Assembly: GCA_039962225.1 (NCBI GenBank) | Contig: JAMPKV010000016.1 | Span: 59,974-123,973, forward strand | Source of the DNA: Microcoleus sp. AS-A8 | GTDB taxonomy: Bacteria; Cyanobacteriota; Cyanobacteriia; Cyanobacteriales; Coleofasciculaceae | Direction of reading: 5' to 3' | DNA: 64,000 nucleotides | Shown: positions 1 to 9,147 of the stretch, in pieces | Layout: each line of letters opens with the position of its first letter | Numbering within the stretch: the first letter of the stretch is position 1 | The notes under the pieces: generated by a model | Databases searched by the model: none | What the model was told of the DNA's origin: nothing | Seen by the model: the letters and a program-made list of their open reading frames with translations, nothing else | Position numbers and translations under genes: made by a program

Positions 1-1680
1 TCCACCAGCTAATTGTGTAGGTTTTATCGGGCGAGGCGGAGGTGCTTCTTTGACCTCGATTTTAGATGCCTTTGCAGCTTGACCAGATTTATCTTTTGTC
101 GCTCCCGCAGCAGAAGTTTCCTTATTTCCACTAGCCGCCATTCCTTTGGCTTGAGTTTCTTTAGACCCAGATTTATGGGCTGGCAACCCTGTCGGTGCTG
201 GAATTTTAGGTAAGCTTTGTTGGAGTTCTTGCTTTTGTGCCTCCAACGCCCCAGCCGAAGCCGCTTGCGCTTGGTCGTATCCCGCCGGGGCACTGGTTGG
301 TGGTGTATTTTTTAGCTGTTCTAAAATCTGACCGGGGTCGGCTTTAGCTTGGATAAGCCACCCTATGCCTGAGCTTACTCCCGGCTGCTTGTTTTGGGTA
401 ATTTCGGCTTGGCGATCGGGAATTTTCTTAGCTTGAAGAGTTTCTTTATTCGACTGTAGGCTGGCAATTGGCTTTCGCTGGAGCGTCTTAGCACCCGTCT
501 GCTGCACCACATGGGTCAACTCATGAGCCGTCAAGTCATCCTTAGCCGCAGATTTCCCCGCACCATAGTAAATATCACTGCCATGAGCAAACGCCTGAGC
601 ACGCAAATCCTTGTTCATCTGGACAGCCGTCGAGTCAGTATGCACCCGCACCTGACTAAAATCAGTACCGAAGCGAGGCTCCATGAACGATCGCACTTCA
701 TCCGGTAAAGGACTACCTCCGCCCTTACTCTGATTAAGCTGACTCTCTACATCACTACCCGCCTCAGCGTTACCCTTTACCCCCCGTTGCTGCAACGACT
801 TGGTTTGAATCGCTTCCTCTTGCTCCTCAGTTTGGCGCTGAACTAAGGGAGTGATAGAAGCTGCCAAAGGCGACCTTTGCACCAGTGGCTCTGTCTCTTC
901 CTCTTCTCCCTCTCCTTGCCGCTGAATTGGCACGGAATTAGTCGATGGTACGCTCATGGACATCACCTGAGCTGCTACCGAGTCTGCTTCCTGCTCGTAC
1001 TTATCCCCTGGAGCTCCGACAACAAGCTTAGCCTGAAGCCATTTCATTTGAATCGGCTCTTCTTCCCCCTCCGAATTCTGGCGTTGGATGACACCCCATT
1101 GAGGCATCATTTGCATGGGTAAATCGTCTTCCTCTTGGGGCGATCGTTGCAACATACCCCACTGGGGCATCGTCTGAATCGGCTCTTCTTCCTGCTCTTG
1201 GCGTTGAATAACCGGAGCAAACAACCCCAGTTGAGGCATCATCTGAATCGATTCTTCTTCCTGCTCTTGGCGTTGAATAGCCGGAGTGAGCCAACTCAGT
1301 TGGGGCATCATCTGAATTGACTCTTGTGAGGATTCCCGTTCAATTGGCTCGCCCACAGGTGGAGCCATCATCTTGAGTGGCTCTGCTATCTCATTAGCTT
1401 CCTCTTCGTCCTGCTGCTCTTCTGGCTGTCTGTTGACCAGCTGCGCTTGGATGGATGATGGTGTATTGGTCTGTACCTGTACTCGACCAAAGTTGTGACC
1501 GAAGTGTGAAGTGGGTTCCAGTTGGGTTTGTCGGTCAGGTGACTGGTGGAATGAGTCACTCGCTTCAGCCGCCTCTTGCTCGGAGTCAGCAAAAGGACGC
1601 GGCTGGAATAAGCCCGTCTGTACAGGCGAAACGGAGGGCGCTGAAGCAGTTTTCGCCTGGTTTTGCAGTCGGGTATCCAT
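1..1680 (-). CDS. eCIS-associated DUF4157 metallopeptidase-like protein (C-terminus cut by window edge)
   Basis: The frame is open from the ATG at 1680 to the left edge (560 codons, no stop). An in-frame TGA lies 6 codons upstream of this ATG, which supports the start. Residues about 340-400 hold the DUF4157 core, with DEVRSFMEPRFGTDFSQVRV followed by the zinc motif HELTH at residues 386-390. DUF4157 (the 'eCIS core domain') is a known marker of contractile injection system loci, often on cargo or on proteins processed with cargo. The N-terminal 300 residues are low-complexity, with Glu/Gln-rich repeats and QRQ/QRS punctuation. After the peptidase motif the chain turns Ala/Lys/Pro-rich. The AAA+ ATPase and Afp16-like genes lie on the same strand. 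Metal-dependent cleavage is known for the motif; that this protein is an effector or toxin carrier is inference. Confidence 0.88.
   Translation of the reverse strand, partial: MDTRLQNQAKTASAPSVSPVQTGLFQPRPFADSEQEAAEASDSFHQSPDRQTQLEPTSHFGHNFGRVQVQTNTPSSIQAQLVNRQPEEQQDEEEANEIAEPLKMMAPPVGEPIERESSQESIQMMPQLSWLTPAIQRQEQEEESIQMMPQLGLFAPVIQRQEQEEEPIQTMPQWGMLQRSPQEEDDLPMQMMPQWGVIQRQNSEGEEEPIQMKWLQAKLVVGAPGDKYEQEADSVAAQVMSMSVPSTNSVPIQRQGEGEEEETEPLVQRSPLAASITPLVQRQTEEQEEAIQTKSLQQRGVKGNAEAGSDVESQLNQSKGGGSPLPDEVRSFMEPRFGTDFSQVRVHTDSTAVQMNKDLRAQAFAHGSDIYYGAGKSAAKDDLTAHELTHVVQQTGAKTLQRKPIASLQSNKETLQAKKIPDRQAEITQNKQPGVSSGIGWLIQAKADPGQILEQLKNTPPTSAPAGYDQAQAASAGALEAQKQELQQSLPKIPAPTGLPAHKSGSKETQAKGMAASGNKETSAAGATKDKSGQAAKASKIEVKEAPPPRPIKPTQLAGG
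1046..1326 (-). repeat. Degenerate tandem repeats inside the DUF4157 gene
   Basis: Four to five imperfect copies of a roughly 69-nt unit encode blocks of the type E-S/P-I-Q-x-M-P-Q-L/W followed by an IQRQEQEE-like spacer. Two adjacent copies differ at only a few codons; another is shortened to about 19 codons. The repeat spaces the N-terminal arm from the peptidase core. Such a region can expand or contract by slippage. Confidence 0.75.
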
Positions 1681-1765
1681 CGCCAACGTTGCCTCTCAGC
1701 CTAGAGCCATGATGTCCATACTAGTACAAGAAGGCAGAAGGAAGACCGGAGCTTTAGTGAGGACA

Positions 1766-1836
1766 GGAGGCAGAAGGAAAGAAAGTTTATACAGTAAGCT
1801 TTTTAAGCTTTTTCAACTGGATAGTTATTTCCGCCA
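1766..1836 (+). repeat. Left arm of a 71-bp inverted repeat flanking the 2141-3403 gene
   Basis: Matches the reverse complement of 3522-3592 at about 64 of 71 positions by eye. The inner 34 bp, ending ATAGTTATTTCCGCCA, have a single mismatch. The outer part begins GGAGGCAGAAG. The arms bracket one gene and about 1.7 kb. Confidence 0.85.
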
Positions 1837-1901
1837 TGCTGCACTAGTGTGGATTATCCCCCCCAAACTAGTAGCCGAAAGGCGAATAAAAATTAACACA
1901 T

Positions 1902-1914
1902 CAGGACTTACGCA
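1902..1914 (+). repeat. IS-end-like 13-mer CAGGACTTACGCA
   Basis: The same 13 bases occur on the minus strand at 63865-63877, next to a probable transposase end. The sequence resembles terminal inverted repeats of cyanobacterial insertion sequences (from memory, not searched). It is probably a solo end or MITE remnant. Confidence 0.4.
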
Positions 1915-2140
1915 CGAACGCCACCTGTAGGGGCAATCTCCTCACTAAAGCTCCGCCCGTGGTTGCCCAGACTTTTTTCCGTCTGTGTGCGGAATTGCGC
2001 GATCGCAAAGTGAAGTTGCTTGATGCAGCACCTTTTGCCCGAAATTATTCCTGAGCACTTCAAGAGTATCGGTTACTAGAGTTTGCCCCAATCCAGTAAA
2101 GAGAGTTGCTGTCCAAGTTGAACAATCACGCTTTGTTGCC

Positions 2141-3403
2141 ATGCCACCTAAAAAAGAAAACAATGGATGCGGATGTGGAAGTATACCAATTTCATTAATC
2201 CTAGTTTTGGTAGGTGTTGGTTATTGGGGCTTTCGCAATCTAGATAAGCTAGGTATCAGCCAATTTTTGTCTATAGATAAGCTAGGCATCAGCAAAATTT
2301 TGCCTATAGATAAGCTAGGCATCAGCAAAATTTTGCCTAATAATCAACAAAATAATCAACAACCAACCCCTCCTAATTTGGCTCCTGCACCGACGCAGCA
2401 AGTACAGATTGCCAATTCTCCCTTGGAGCCAGTGATTCCGACTAAGACACCAGCAACCAAGCCAGCCGTTCCACCCTCATCCGTAACCCTCAATAAATCA
2501 CCATCCCCCGAAACTCCTTGGGAGAAAAAGGCAATCAGGGGAATTTATTTAAGTCGGTATCAAGCGACCAATAATGCTAATGAACGAATGATTCGCGAAC
2601 GAGTTCGTTATTATCGTTCTCAAGGAATAAATACAATTATTCATGGAGTCTGGGGTAATGGCTGCACGATGTATAACAGCGAAGTCATGCAGCAAACATT
2701 CGGATACAAAAGTTGTCCCAACCAATTTCAAGAGAAATGGTTAGATTGGTTGATTGATGAGGCGCACAAGCAGGGAATGCAAGTTCATGCCTATTTTGAG
2801 AAAGGGATTAAAATCGATAAAAATAGCCCCATCTTTGATGAGGCAATCTCTAAACGATGGATTGTGCCTGGGGTCGATAAAACCTACGCTGGCATCGATC
2901 ATTATGTACTGGATGTAGAGATTCCAGAGGTTGCTAATTTATTCAGAAAAATCTCAGTAGAGTTTGTCCAAAAGTATCCCACCATCGATGCAGTTCAGTG
3001 GGATGATTACCTGGGTTATCATGCTGACTTACCCGGCAAGGTCGATCGCACGACCGGTTTGACTAATTTTGTGCAACAAATGAGAGCTGACATAAAGACA
3101 GCTAACCCAAAGGTTAGTTTCGACCTTTGCCATCATAATCCTTATTGGGGCAAACGTTATTTCGCCGCTGATTGGTCAAATTGGAATGTCGATCGAGTCT
3201 TCATTCAAACTTATAACGATGCTAATTTTACCCAAGAGCTAGATTATGCCGAAAAATATGAGGGAGTAGCGATTTCAGATCAGCAGTTGTCTCGCTTAAA
3301 AGAATTAGTGGATAACCCAAAAATCAAGAGTGTTTTATTGTTTCCCTCCTCTGGAAAACCAGAAGAGACTGCTGCTTCAATCAAAAAAACTTTACTCCAA
3401 TGA
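2141..3403 (+). CDS. Membrane-anchored GHL10-type glycoside hydrolase-like protein
   Basis: A 420-residue protein. Residues 14-31 form a hydrophobic N-terminal anchor after a Lys- and Cys/Gly-rich start. Three 11-residue repeats with the core DKLGIS follow (residues 34-66), then a Pro/Gln-rich linker. From about residue 130 the chain resembles the TIM-barrel 'family 10 glycosylhydrolase-like' (GHL10) group: IRGIYLSRYQ, HAYFEKG, the acidic pair in DAVQWDDY, and FIQTYND near the end. It would act outside the cytoplasmic face on polysaccharide or peptidoglycan; the substrate is unknown. A second member of the same broad family lies at 41748-43064. No clear ribosome site precedes the ATG. The gene is bracketed by 71-bp inverted repeats. 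Confidence 0.75.
   Translation: MPPKKENNGCGCGSIPISLILVLVGVGYWGFRNLDKLGISQFLSIDKLGISKILPIDKLGISKILPNNQQNNQQPTPPNLAPAPTQQVQIANSPLEPVIPTKTPATKPAVPPSSVTLNKSPSPETPWEKKAIRGIYLSRYQATNNANERMIRERVRYYRSQGINTIIHGVWGNGCTMYNSEVMQQTFGYKSCPNQFQEKWLDWLIDEAHKQGMQVHAYFEKGIKIDKNSPIFDEAISKRWIVPGVDKTYAGIDHYVLDVEIPEVANLFRKISVEFVQKYPTIDAVQWDDYLGYHADLPGKVDRTTGLTNFVQQMRADIKTANPKVSFDLCHHNPYWGKRYFAADWSNWNVDRVFIQTYNDANFTQELDYAEKYEGVAISDQQLSRLKELVDNPKIKSVLLFPSSGKPEETAASIKKTLLQ
2240..2338 (+). repeat. Three 33-nt coding repeats
   Basis: Three head-to-tail 33-nt units each encode an 11-residue block containing DKLGIS. The last two units are nearly identical. They lie just after the membrane anchor of the host gene. Confidence 0.85.
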
Positions 3404-3521
3404 GTAACGATAGAAGTACTCAGTTACGCGGGTGTACATCAGAAGAATCAAAACCTCACTCATAGAGTAGGAGAGAGGTCAGAATGTATGGCATCCAATC
3501 GACAAGGGCTATAGTTGAGCG

Positions 3522-3592
3522 TGGCGGAAATAACTATCCAGTTTAAAAAGCTTAATAAGGTTACTGTAGAATTTTTCTTTACTTCTGCCTCC
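3522..3592 (-). repeat. Right arm of the 71-bp inverted repeat
   Basis: Reverse complement of 1766-1836 with about seven mismatches. It begins TGGCGGAAATAACTATCC and runs directly into a heptamer tandem repeat on its outer side. Confidence 0.85.
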
Positions 3593-3627
3593 TGCCTCCT
3601 GCCTCCTGCCTTCTGCCTCCTGCCTAC
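3582..3627 (+). repeat. Heptanucleotide tandem repeat (CTGCCTC type)
   Basis: About six copies of a 7-nt unit (TCTGCCT/CCTGCCT). These are typical of cyanobacterial short tandemly repeated repetitive sequences. The block separates the inverted-repeat arm from the 3' end of the AAA+ gene. Confidence 0.8.
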
Positions 3628-3677
3628 TCCTACGGAGAACGCTACACGAACTGCCTTTTTGCACTAGGAGCAGGGTG

Positions 3678-5687
3678 TTAAACCCACCCTTTCACTTCAA
3701 CATCGGTTAGGGGTCTTTCCAACTTCATGTATTCACTTTGAGCCGACTGCAACAAATGTTTCATCCCCACCGGCTCGTCAGCATCCGCCGCTAAGAAGGC
3801 AGCATTGAGGGCAATATTACGAATATTTCCCCCCGCAACATTGAGTTTCGCGAGCTTCTTCACATCTAAATCCTGCGTTGGCGTCTGACGGGGAAAAATG
3901 CGCTGCCAAATCTCTGCTCGCTGGGTAGCGTCTGGGAAGGGGAAGCGGACAATGAAACGGATGCGGCGCAGAAAGGCCGTATCTAATGCATCCTTCAAGT
4001 TAGTTGTGAGAATCGCCAAACCTCGGTAAGCTTCCATGCGCTGTAACAAGTAGCTCACTTCCATATTGGCGTAGCGATCGTGGGAATCTTTGACATCAGA
4101 GCGTTTGCCAAACAAGGCATCCGCTTCATCGAACAGTAAGATTGTCCCACCTCCTTCAGCGGCGTCAAACACACGGCGAAGATTCTTCTCCGTCTCGCCG
4201 ATATACTTACTCACCACCGAACTTAAGTCAATGCGGTAAAGGTCAAGCCGCAATTCCTCCGCCAGCACATCCGCCGCCATCGTCTTACCCGTACCGCTAG
4301 CACCCGCAAACAAAGCACTGATGCCTAAACCTCGTCCACCTTTCCCCGCAAAGCCCCAACCTTCGTACACCTTAGCCCGTTGACGGACATGGGCGGCGAT
4401 GTCGCGCAGAATCTGGCGCTCTCTTTCTGGTAACACCAAATCATTCCAACTGGCAGAAGATTCGATATGTTGCGCTAAGTCATTCAACTGAGGTCGAGCT
4501 TGAGCTCGGCAGGTATCCCACAAAAGCGTACTGAGGGCTGAGTGTTGACTCTCAGGTTGAGCATCACTCGCGTTCCCTTCGTCTTCCTGGCGTCCCGTCT
4601 CCTGTGTGTTCCATTTCCCCATTGCCTGAACACTAGCGGCATGAATTCCAGGCGTATTGAGATTGAACTGTGACACTAAGGTATCGACTAGCCCATTTAG
4701 CTCTGAAACGTTTTCGCCCAAAGCCTGGTTCCAGATCGCACGCTGTTCGTTTGTTGTGGGTTTATGGACATCAAACGTCACCATAGGGCGTTGTTTTGGG
4801 GGGCGTCGATCGCGAGTTGTGACAATCAGTGGACTACTAATCCGCTCGATAAAAAGTGCGATCGCATCTTCTCGTGCCGTATCTGTTGTATTGGTATCAT
4901 CACAATCCAGCAGGAGAACTGACTTGCTCAAAGCGGCTTCTCGCCGCCATAGCTGGAACAGTTGATAGAGTTCATTGCTGCTAGTGGGGATAGCATGAGC
5001 CGATATGGCATCCAAATTGAACCCTAACAGACTACAGGCAGCAGCAGCGATCGCGCGTTTACTCGCCAGCTCATCCCCGCACAACTGCACAATCGGTAAA
5101 GCCTGTACATCCGATGCCTGCCGCCAGGTTGCGGCTAACTGCTCAGCTAGCTGCCGCTGCGACTCGATCAGAGAACTCGGAACGCGCACCGACTCCACAA
5201 TCCCCATCAACCGCTCATCCAGATGCGGAACCCCCGCCAGATAGTGCAAGATTCGCTCGTCCAGCCGTAAAGGCGCAGTCGTGAGAGCAGTGCTAGTCCC
5301 CAATTCAATCAGCCGCCACCGCCGCAGGGGGGCAGCCGGAGTCAGGGCATTCCAACACGGTTCTCGCAACACCGCCAAAGCCAAACTCAAGGTAGGATAA
5401 TTTTTTTTGGAGTCACCCTGAGCCTCTGCACACAAAGAAGCCCAATTGCTATCTAAATCCATCCCAGCGCACAGCAGCAGTACATCCCGCTCAAACAACG
5501 ACAAGCCAAAGGTCGTACAGACTTGATCTAATGCTGGAGCCGATGAGACAGGAGCAGAGGTTGAAAAATTCTCCGTGTCTCCCTCTCCCTTAACTTTGGC
5601 CTTTAATGCCTCACGCACCTCAGCCAGTGCTGTCATTAAAGACTGCTGGTTCGCTTCGTGCCAATTGTTCTTGGTGTTACCCTTCAT
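3678..5687 (-). CDS. eCIS AAA+ ATPase (Afp15/Pvc15 type)
   Basis: A 669-residue protein. The C-terminal half is an intact AAA+ module: Walker A AGASGTGKT at residues 461-469, Walker B TILLFDEADALFG at about 515-527, then RRIRFIVRFPFPDATQR as sensor and arginine region. The N-terminal half looks like a second, degenerate AAA-like domain; it keeps SVLLLDCDD but lacks a P-loop. Afp15/Pvc15 ATPases are required for particle assembly in characterised eCIS. The ATG overlaps the stop of the upstream DUF4255 gene (ATGA at 5684-5687), so the pair is translationally coupled. It acts in the cytoplasm, probably on sheath, tube or cargo. Confidence 0.93.
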   Translation of the reverse strand: MKGNTKNNWHEANQQSLMTALAEVREALKAKVKGEGDTENFSTSAPVSSAPALDQVCTTFGLSLFERDVLLLCAGMDLDSNWASLCAEAQGDSKKNYPTLSLALAVLREPCWNALTPAAPLRRWRLIELGTSTALTTAPLRLDERILHYLAGVPHLDERLMGIVESVRVPSSLIESQRQLAEQLAATWRQASDVQALPIVQLCGDELASKRAIAAAACSLLGFNLDAISAHAIPTSSNELYQLFQLWRREAALSKSVLLLDCDDTNTTDTAREDAIALFIERISSPLIVTTRDRRPPKQRPMVTFDVHKPTTNEQRAIWNQALGENVSELNGLVDTLVSQFNLNTPGIHAASVQAMGKWNTQETGRQEDEGNASDAQPESQHSALSTLLWDTCRAQARPQLNDLAQHIESSASWNDLVLPERERQILRDIAAHVRQRAKVYEGWGFAGKGGRGLGISALFAGASGTGKTMAADVLAEELRLDLYRIDLSSVVSKYIGETEKNLRRVFDAAEGGGTILLFDEADALFGKRSDVKDSHDRYANMEVSYLLQRMEAYRGLAILTTNLKDALDTAFLRRIRFIVRFPFPDATQRAEIWQRIFPRQTPTQDLDVKKLAKLNVAGGNIRNIALNAAFLAADADEPVGMKHLLQSAQSEYMKLERPLTDVEVKGWV

Positions 5688-6967
5688 GGGATGACTACGG
5701 TAGGGCCAATATATTGTTCAAAGGTCGGACTATTGGAGTTGGTATCCACATTCAGTAAACTTTCGGCACCGTCCACCTGTACACGCACGAGATACTCTCC
5801 AGGTTTTACATCATAGAGGGAAAATGTGATTGAGTTAGTGTCCTCTGTTCGGGGTAAGGCATCAAAGAGATAAGCGGCGGGTTTTGTAATGGAGCGTTCG
5901 TTAAGCAGCAATACCACTCGCTGCGTTTTTGCGATCGGCAGATCAATTTCCACCGTCACTTGAGCGGTACGTAAGTCATCGGCAGTCTCGTCTAAGTTTG
6001 AGAGGCTGGTGTCCCGAACAGTCGGGCGCACTACAAAAGCGGCTACATTCGATTCAATGCCGCGTATCTCCTGGGAAGGGACTCTCGCATTACGTCCCAT
6101 CGGTGTAACGGTTGGTCTAGGATGAATCACCTGTAAGCTTTGCACACCCGCTCGTAACGAACCCTGAGGCAGCAAGGAAAGGGGTAAGACGATTTGGTTT
6201 GTACTGACTTGCTGGGGCGTTATTTTCACCCCACCAATACTTAAAAGTGTGATGTTACTCTGCAACCGCTGACCTTGGATAATTAATGTACTATCCGCCA
6301 AAATCGGCTGAAGCCTCCCCGCCTGAGGGATGACTTGTTCGATCTGGGGCTGATTCGGCGCGGCAAAAAATCGGCGTTCGCGCACGGGTAAGGCTCTTTG
6401 AGGGATATCGTCGCTTTCAATCAAGACAACCCTGGCCTCGTAAGCCACGGATAGAGAGTGCGGCGTCTGCAAAAACACAGACCATAAATTAGATAACTCA
6501 TCCATCGAAAGGGATAAGGGGATTAATTTTACCGTCTCCACCTGATCTGCCAGGTTAGAATCCGCTAGGTAACTATAGGTGGAGTCGGCTACTGTGTCCT
6601 CAATAACTTCCCGTGTCAAGACGGAACGAGCATGGAACGTGCGAACAACACTACCCATCAGGCGTTGGGGTTCCAACTCATTTTCATTACCATAACAACT
6701 AATTAGGTAGTGCAGGTCTAGTGCCACTAACGGGCGCTTGAGGAATTCTCGATCTGAGTTACGGGTGCGTAGATCCGCATTGCCCCAAGCCGGATTGTGA
6801 GCAACGTTGTACAGATAAAGGTTAACCCCGGTTTCTGGCGTACCACTCCCGACACTATCGGGGCGAACGGTTGTTACCCTTGCGCCATCTACGTCTACCT
6901 GTACAGTTGCCTGCAAGGTTCTTTGCAAGGTTGCGGTTACTGTGGCGATCGCCAAATAATTACTCAT
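5684..6967 (-). CDS. DUF4255 (Afp16/Pvc16-like) tube-terminator protein with TIG-like C-terminus
   Basis: Residues 1-190 match the DUF4255 pattern (NYLAIATVTATLQRTLQ at the start, then NLYLYNVAHNPAWGNADLRTR, a conserved block). Residues about 200-290 look like an IPT/TIG Ig-like domain (QIEQVIPQAGRL ... LIIQGQRL). A further beta-rich domain ends the chain, giving about 427 residues in total. Afp16-type proteins cap the tube and sheath and fix particle length. I chose the ATG at 6967 because the family's conserved start falls there; a GTG at 7051 is an alternative. The gene is coupled to the AAA+ ATPase by a 4-nt overlap. A much shorter DUF4255 protein lies at 9369-9944, so the locus has two size classes. 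Confidence 0.88.
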   Translation of the reverse strand: MSNYLAIATVTATLQRTLQATVQVDVDGARVTTVRPDSVGSGTPETGVNLYLYNVAHNPAWGNADLRTRNSDREFLKRPLVALDLHYLISCYGNENELEPQRLMGSVVRTFHARSVLTREVIEDTVADSTYSYLADSNLADQVETVKLIPLSLSMDELSNLWSVFLQTPHSLSVAYEARVVLIESDDIPQRALPVRERRFFAAPNQPQIEQVIPQAGRLQPILADSTLIIQGQRLQSNITLLSIGGVKITPQQVSTNQIVLPLSLLPQGSLRAGVQSLQVIHPRPTVTPMGRNARVPSQEIRGIESNVAAFVVRPTVRDTSLSNLDETADDLRTAQVTVEIDLPIAKTQRVVLLLNERSITKPAAYLFDALPRTEDTNSITFSLYDVKPGEYLVRVQVDGAESLLNVDTNSNSPTFEQYIGPTVVIP

Positions 6968-7118
6968 GGCTGTTCGGGGTTCAGGAGGAAAGATGAAGCC
7001 GCGCTGTTGAAACCGATTTAGGCGAGTGATTGGCTGGTTGAACCGACCCACTTCCTCGCCGGACTTCTTTCAGGGTAAGGATTTTCGTCATAGTGTTCCA
7101 ATATCACAGGACGTGCCA

Positions 7119-7796
7119 TTAAGCACAAACCAAACCCAGTTTTAAGGCTTTGACAATGGCCTGAGTCCGGCTGGTGACTTTTAGTTTTTCAAAGATGGCA
7201 GTTAGATGAGCTTTAACGGTAGCAACGGTAATGTAAAGATGTTCAGCGATTTGTTCGTTAGACGCTCCCTGGACTAACCAGTGTAAGACTTCCCGCTCCC
7301 GTTCGGTTAAGTGAATGGATTCACAAGCCTGAAGCGAACGTCCCGAATAGAAGTGAAACAGTCGGAAAAAGTGCGTAGCAACTTCTGGAGCCAGATAGAT
7401 TTCATGATTCATGACGGTTGCGATCGCTTCACACAACTGACTGGCAATCCGGTCTTTAAATACATAGCCATGAGCTCCGGCCTGCATCGCCCGAAACACC
7501 CATTCGTCTTCTCGGTGAGCTGACAAAATGAGGACTTTACCTTTGTAAGACAACTCTCCTAGACGGAGCAGTGCTGTTATTCCATCACTGGGAGGTATCT
7601 CCAGATCGAGCAGAATCAAAGCTGGATGTTGCTCCACTGCCAACTTGAGTGCTTGCTCCACCGAGGCGGCTTCACCGACGATCTCAAATCGAAACGCCCC
7701 GTTATTGTTGTAAAAGTCAAGCAAGGTTTGTAATCCCTTGCGAAAGCGCTGGTCATCATCCACTAACAGAATGGAAATCGGCTGAGGGGTGGTCAT
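7119..7796 (-). CDS. NarL/LuxR-family response regulator
   Basis: A 225-residue protein. The receiver domain (residues about 7-125) has the acidic pocket DDD at 13-15, the phospho-acceptor D64 in ILLDLEI, and K114. The C-terminal GerE/LuxR helix-turn-helix (about 155-215) contains LTEREREVLHWL and the recognition helix VATVKAHLTAIFEKL. It lies about 200 bp downstream of a histidine kinase on the same strand, so the two form a likely two-component system. They sit between the minus-strand and plus-strand eCIS blocks, which makes them candidate regulators of the injection system. That link is inferred from position only. Confidence 0.93.
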   Translation of the reverse strand: MTTPQPISILLVDDDQRFRKGLQTLLDFYNNNGAFRFEIVGEAASVEQALKLAVEQHPALILLDLEIPPSDGITALLRLGELSYKGKVLILSAHREDEWVFRAMQAGAHGYVFKDRIASQLCEAIATVMNHEIYLAPEVATHFFRLFHFYSGRSLQACESIHLTEREREVLHWLVQGASNEQIAEHLYITVATVKAHLTAIFEKLKVTSRTQAIVKALKLGLVCA

Positions 7797-7998
7797 TAGT
7801 GATACCTCTCTTGTTCACAGGGGAGCTGCTCACTTTTCTTCCACTTTACAGAGATAAACCATTGGTCGAACTCTAGCAAAAGTTGGTTTCTAGCTCCGTA
7901 ACTGTAAAACTTATCACCTCCTCCTGGGTCATTTATGCAAAGAATCTAAGAGCCATTGCCTGAGCCTAAAAAACCCTCAGTCCCGTTGGGTAAAAAGT

Positions 7999-9147
7999 TT
8001 AGGAGCGAGGGAGGGAAAAGGAAAACTGTGCCCCACCACTGGAAAGGTTTTGCACCCACAGGCTGCCCTTATGGTCGAGAATGATTTTTTTTGCGATCGC
8101 TAAACCTAACCCTGTCCCCCCTGGACGCCGAGTATAGAAGGGAGTAAACGCCTGTTTCAGGTCTTCTTCAGAAAGCCCTGCTCCTTGATCGGAAATATTA
8201 ACGAGGACTTCATCTCGAAACACCATCCAATTGCACGTCACCCTTCCGGCTTGCGGGCTGAAATACACCGCATTACTGAGCAGATTGTCAAAAACTTGCT
8301 TCATCTGCCAGCGATCAACCGCTAAGGTAACAGGCGTTTCATCACAGACAATTTGTACCTGTTTTTTCTCTGACCAAGGTTGCAATCCCTTAATACTCTC
8401 TTGCACAATGCTCTCCAAGTCATGAGGGGCAACATGTAGTTTGGCTTGCTGTCCACAGGAGAGCAAATCAGTTAAGCTGCTACTCAGATCATGGACGGTT
8501 TCACCAATGAGCTTGGCTTGGTCTTTCATCGTACCAGCAGGCGAACCCAGCGTTAAATTTTCTGCATAAAGACTAATCAAGGCTAAGGGATTACGTAGCT
8601 GATGTTCTGCCCGTCGAACGACTTGCTCCAATAATTGAATTTCTGTGTGTTGACGAGAACATTCTCGACTCATCACTAAATAGTTCATCAAAAATTGTGC
8701 TTGCTGCTCTGCCCAATGTTTTTGATGATCAGAAAGAGGCGCATCTGTCCATAAGAGCAAATACTCAGCTTGGGAGTGATACAAATCCAAGAGACAACCA
8801 AACGCCCTCAGACTACTATCGAGTGTTAAAACTTCTCTTAGCGTCAAGGTGGGCAGGGACTCGAACAACCATCCCTCTGATTCTAGGTCTGTTAAATCAG
8901 GATAAGAGGAACCGGGCTTGGGTGTATAGTGAACAAGCGATTGGCGCTTGTCCTGATCCGGGTCGGTGTAAACAACCCAAGTGGCTACAACTGGCAGTGC
9001 GATCGCGAACTGTTGAATTTGCTGCTGTAAGACATGCCTCGTATCCAGAGAGCGAGGTGTACAGGGAGAAGAGCTTGTGGAGGACGATGGCTGCTCCTCT
9101 TGAGCCAATGGTTGCTGACTACCCTTCATAGCTGAGTTCCCTGACAT
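7999..9147 (-). CDS. Soluble sensor histidine kinase
   Basis: A protein of about 382 residues without obvious membrane spans. A GAF-like sensory region (about 35-165) precedes the dimerisation/phospho-acceptor helix RRAEHQLRNPLALI, with the acceptor near H182. The ATPase domain shows the N box (NLLSNAVYFSP), the G1 box (ISDQGAGLS) and the G2 box (GGTGLGLAIAKKI). I prefer the ATG at 9147 because an AGGA lies 5 nt upstream; a longer frame starting at 9219 and a shorter one at 9129 are possible. It is divergent from the plus-strand eCIS block, with about 220 bp between them that must hold both promoters. The signal sensed is unknown. Confidence 0.9.
   Translation of the reverse strand: MSGNSAMKGSQQPLAQEEQPSSSTSSSPCTPRSLDTRHVLQQQIQQFAIALPVVATWVVYTDPDQDKRQSLVHYTPKPGSSYPDLTDLESEGWLFESLPTLTLREVLTLDSSLRAFGCLLDLYHSQAEYLLLWTDAPLSDHQKHWAEQQAQFLMNYLVMSRECSRQHTEIQLLEQVVRRAEHQLRNPLALISLYAENLTLGSPAGTMKDQAKLIGETVHDLSSSLTDLLSCGQQAKLHVAPHDLESIVQESIKGLQPWSEKKQVQIVCDETPVTLAVDRWQMKQVFDNLLSNAVYFSPQAGRVTCNWMVFRDEVLVNISDQGAGLSEEDLKQAFTPFYTRRPGGTGLGLAIAKKIILDHKGSLWVQNLSSGGAQFSFSLPRS

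Larger units (their letters stand above)
1681..2140. other. Gene-free stretch made of repeat debris
   Basis: No convincing gene. It holds the left arm of a 71-bp inverted repeat (1766-1836). It also holds two opposed copies of a 16-mer reading GGAGCTTTAGTGAGGA (1748-1763 plus, 1939-1954 minus) and an IS-end-like 13-mer (1902-1914). A short minus-strand frame covering 1945-2163 has no recognisable domain and is probably remnant sequence. Confidence 0.6.

Noticed and set aside
1945..2163. 72-codon minus-strand frame
   Set aside because: No family resemblance, overlaps the start of the GHL10-like gene and repeat debris.
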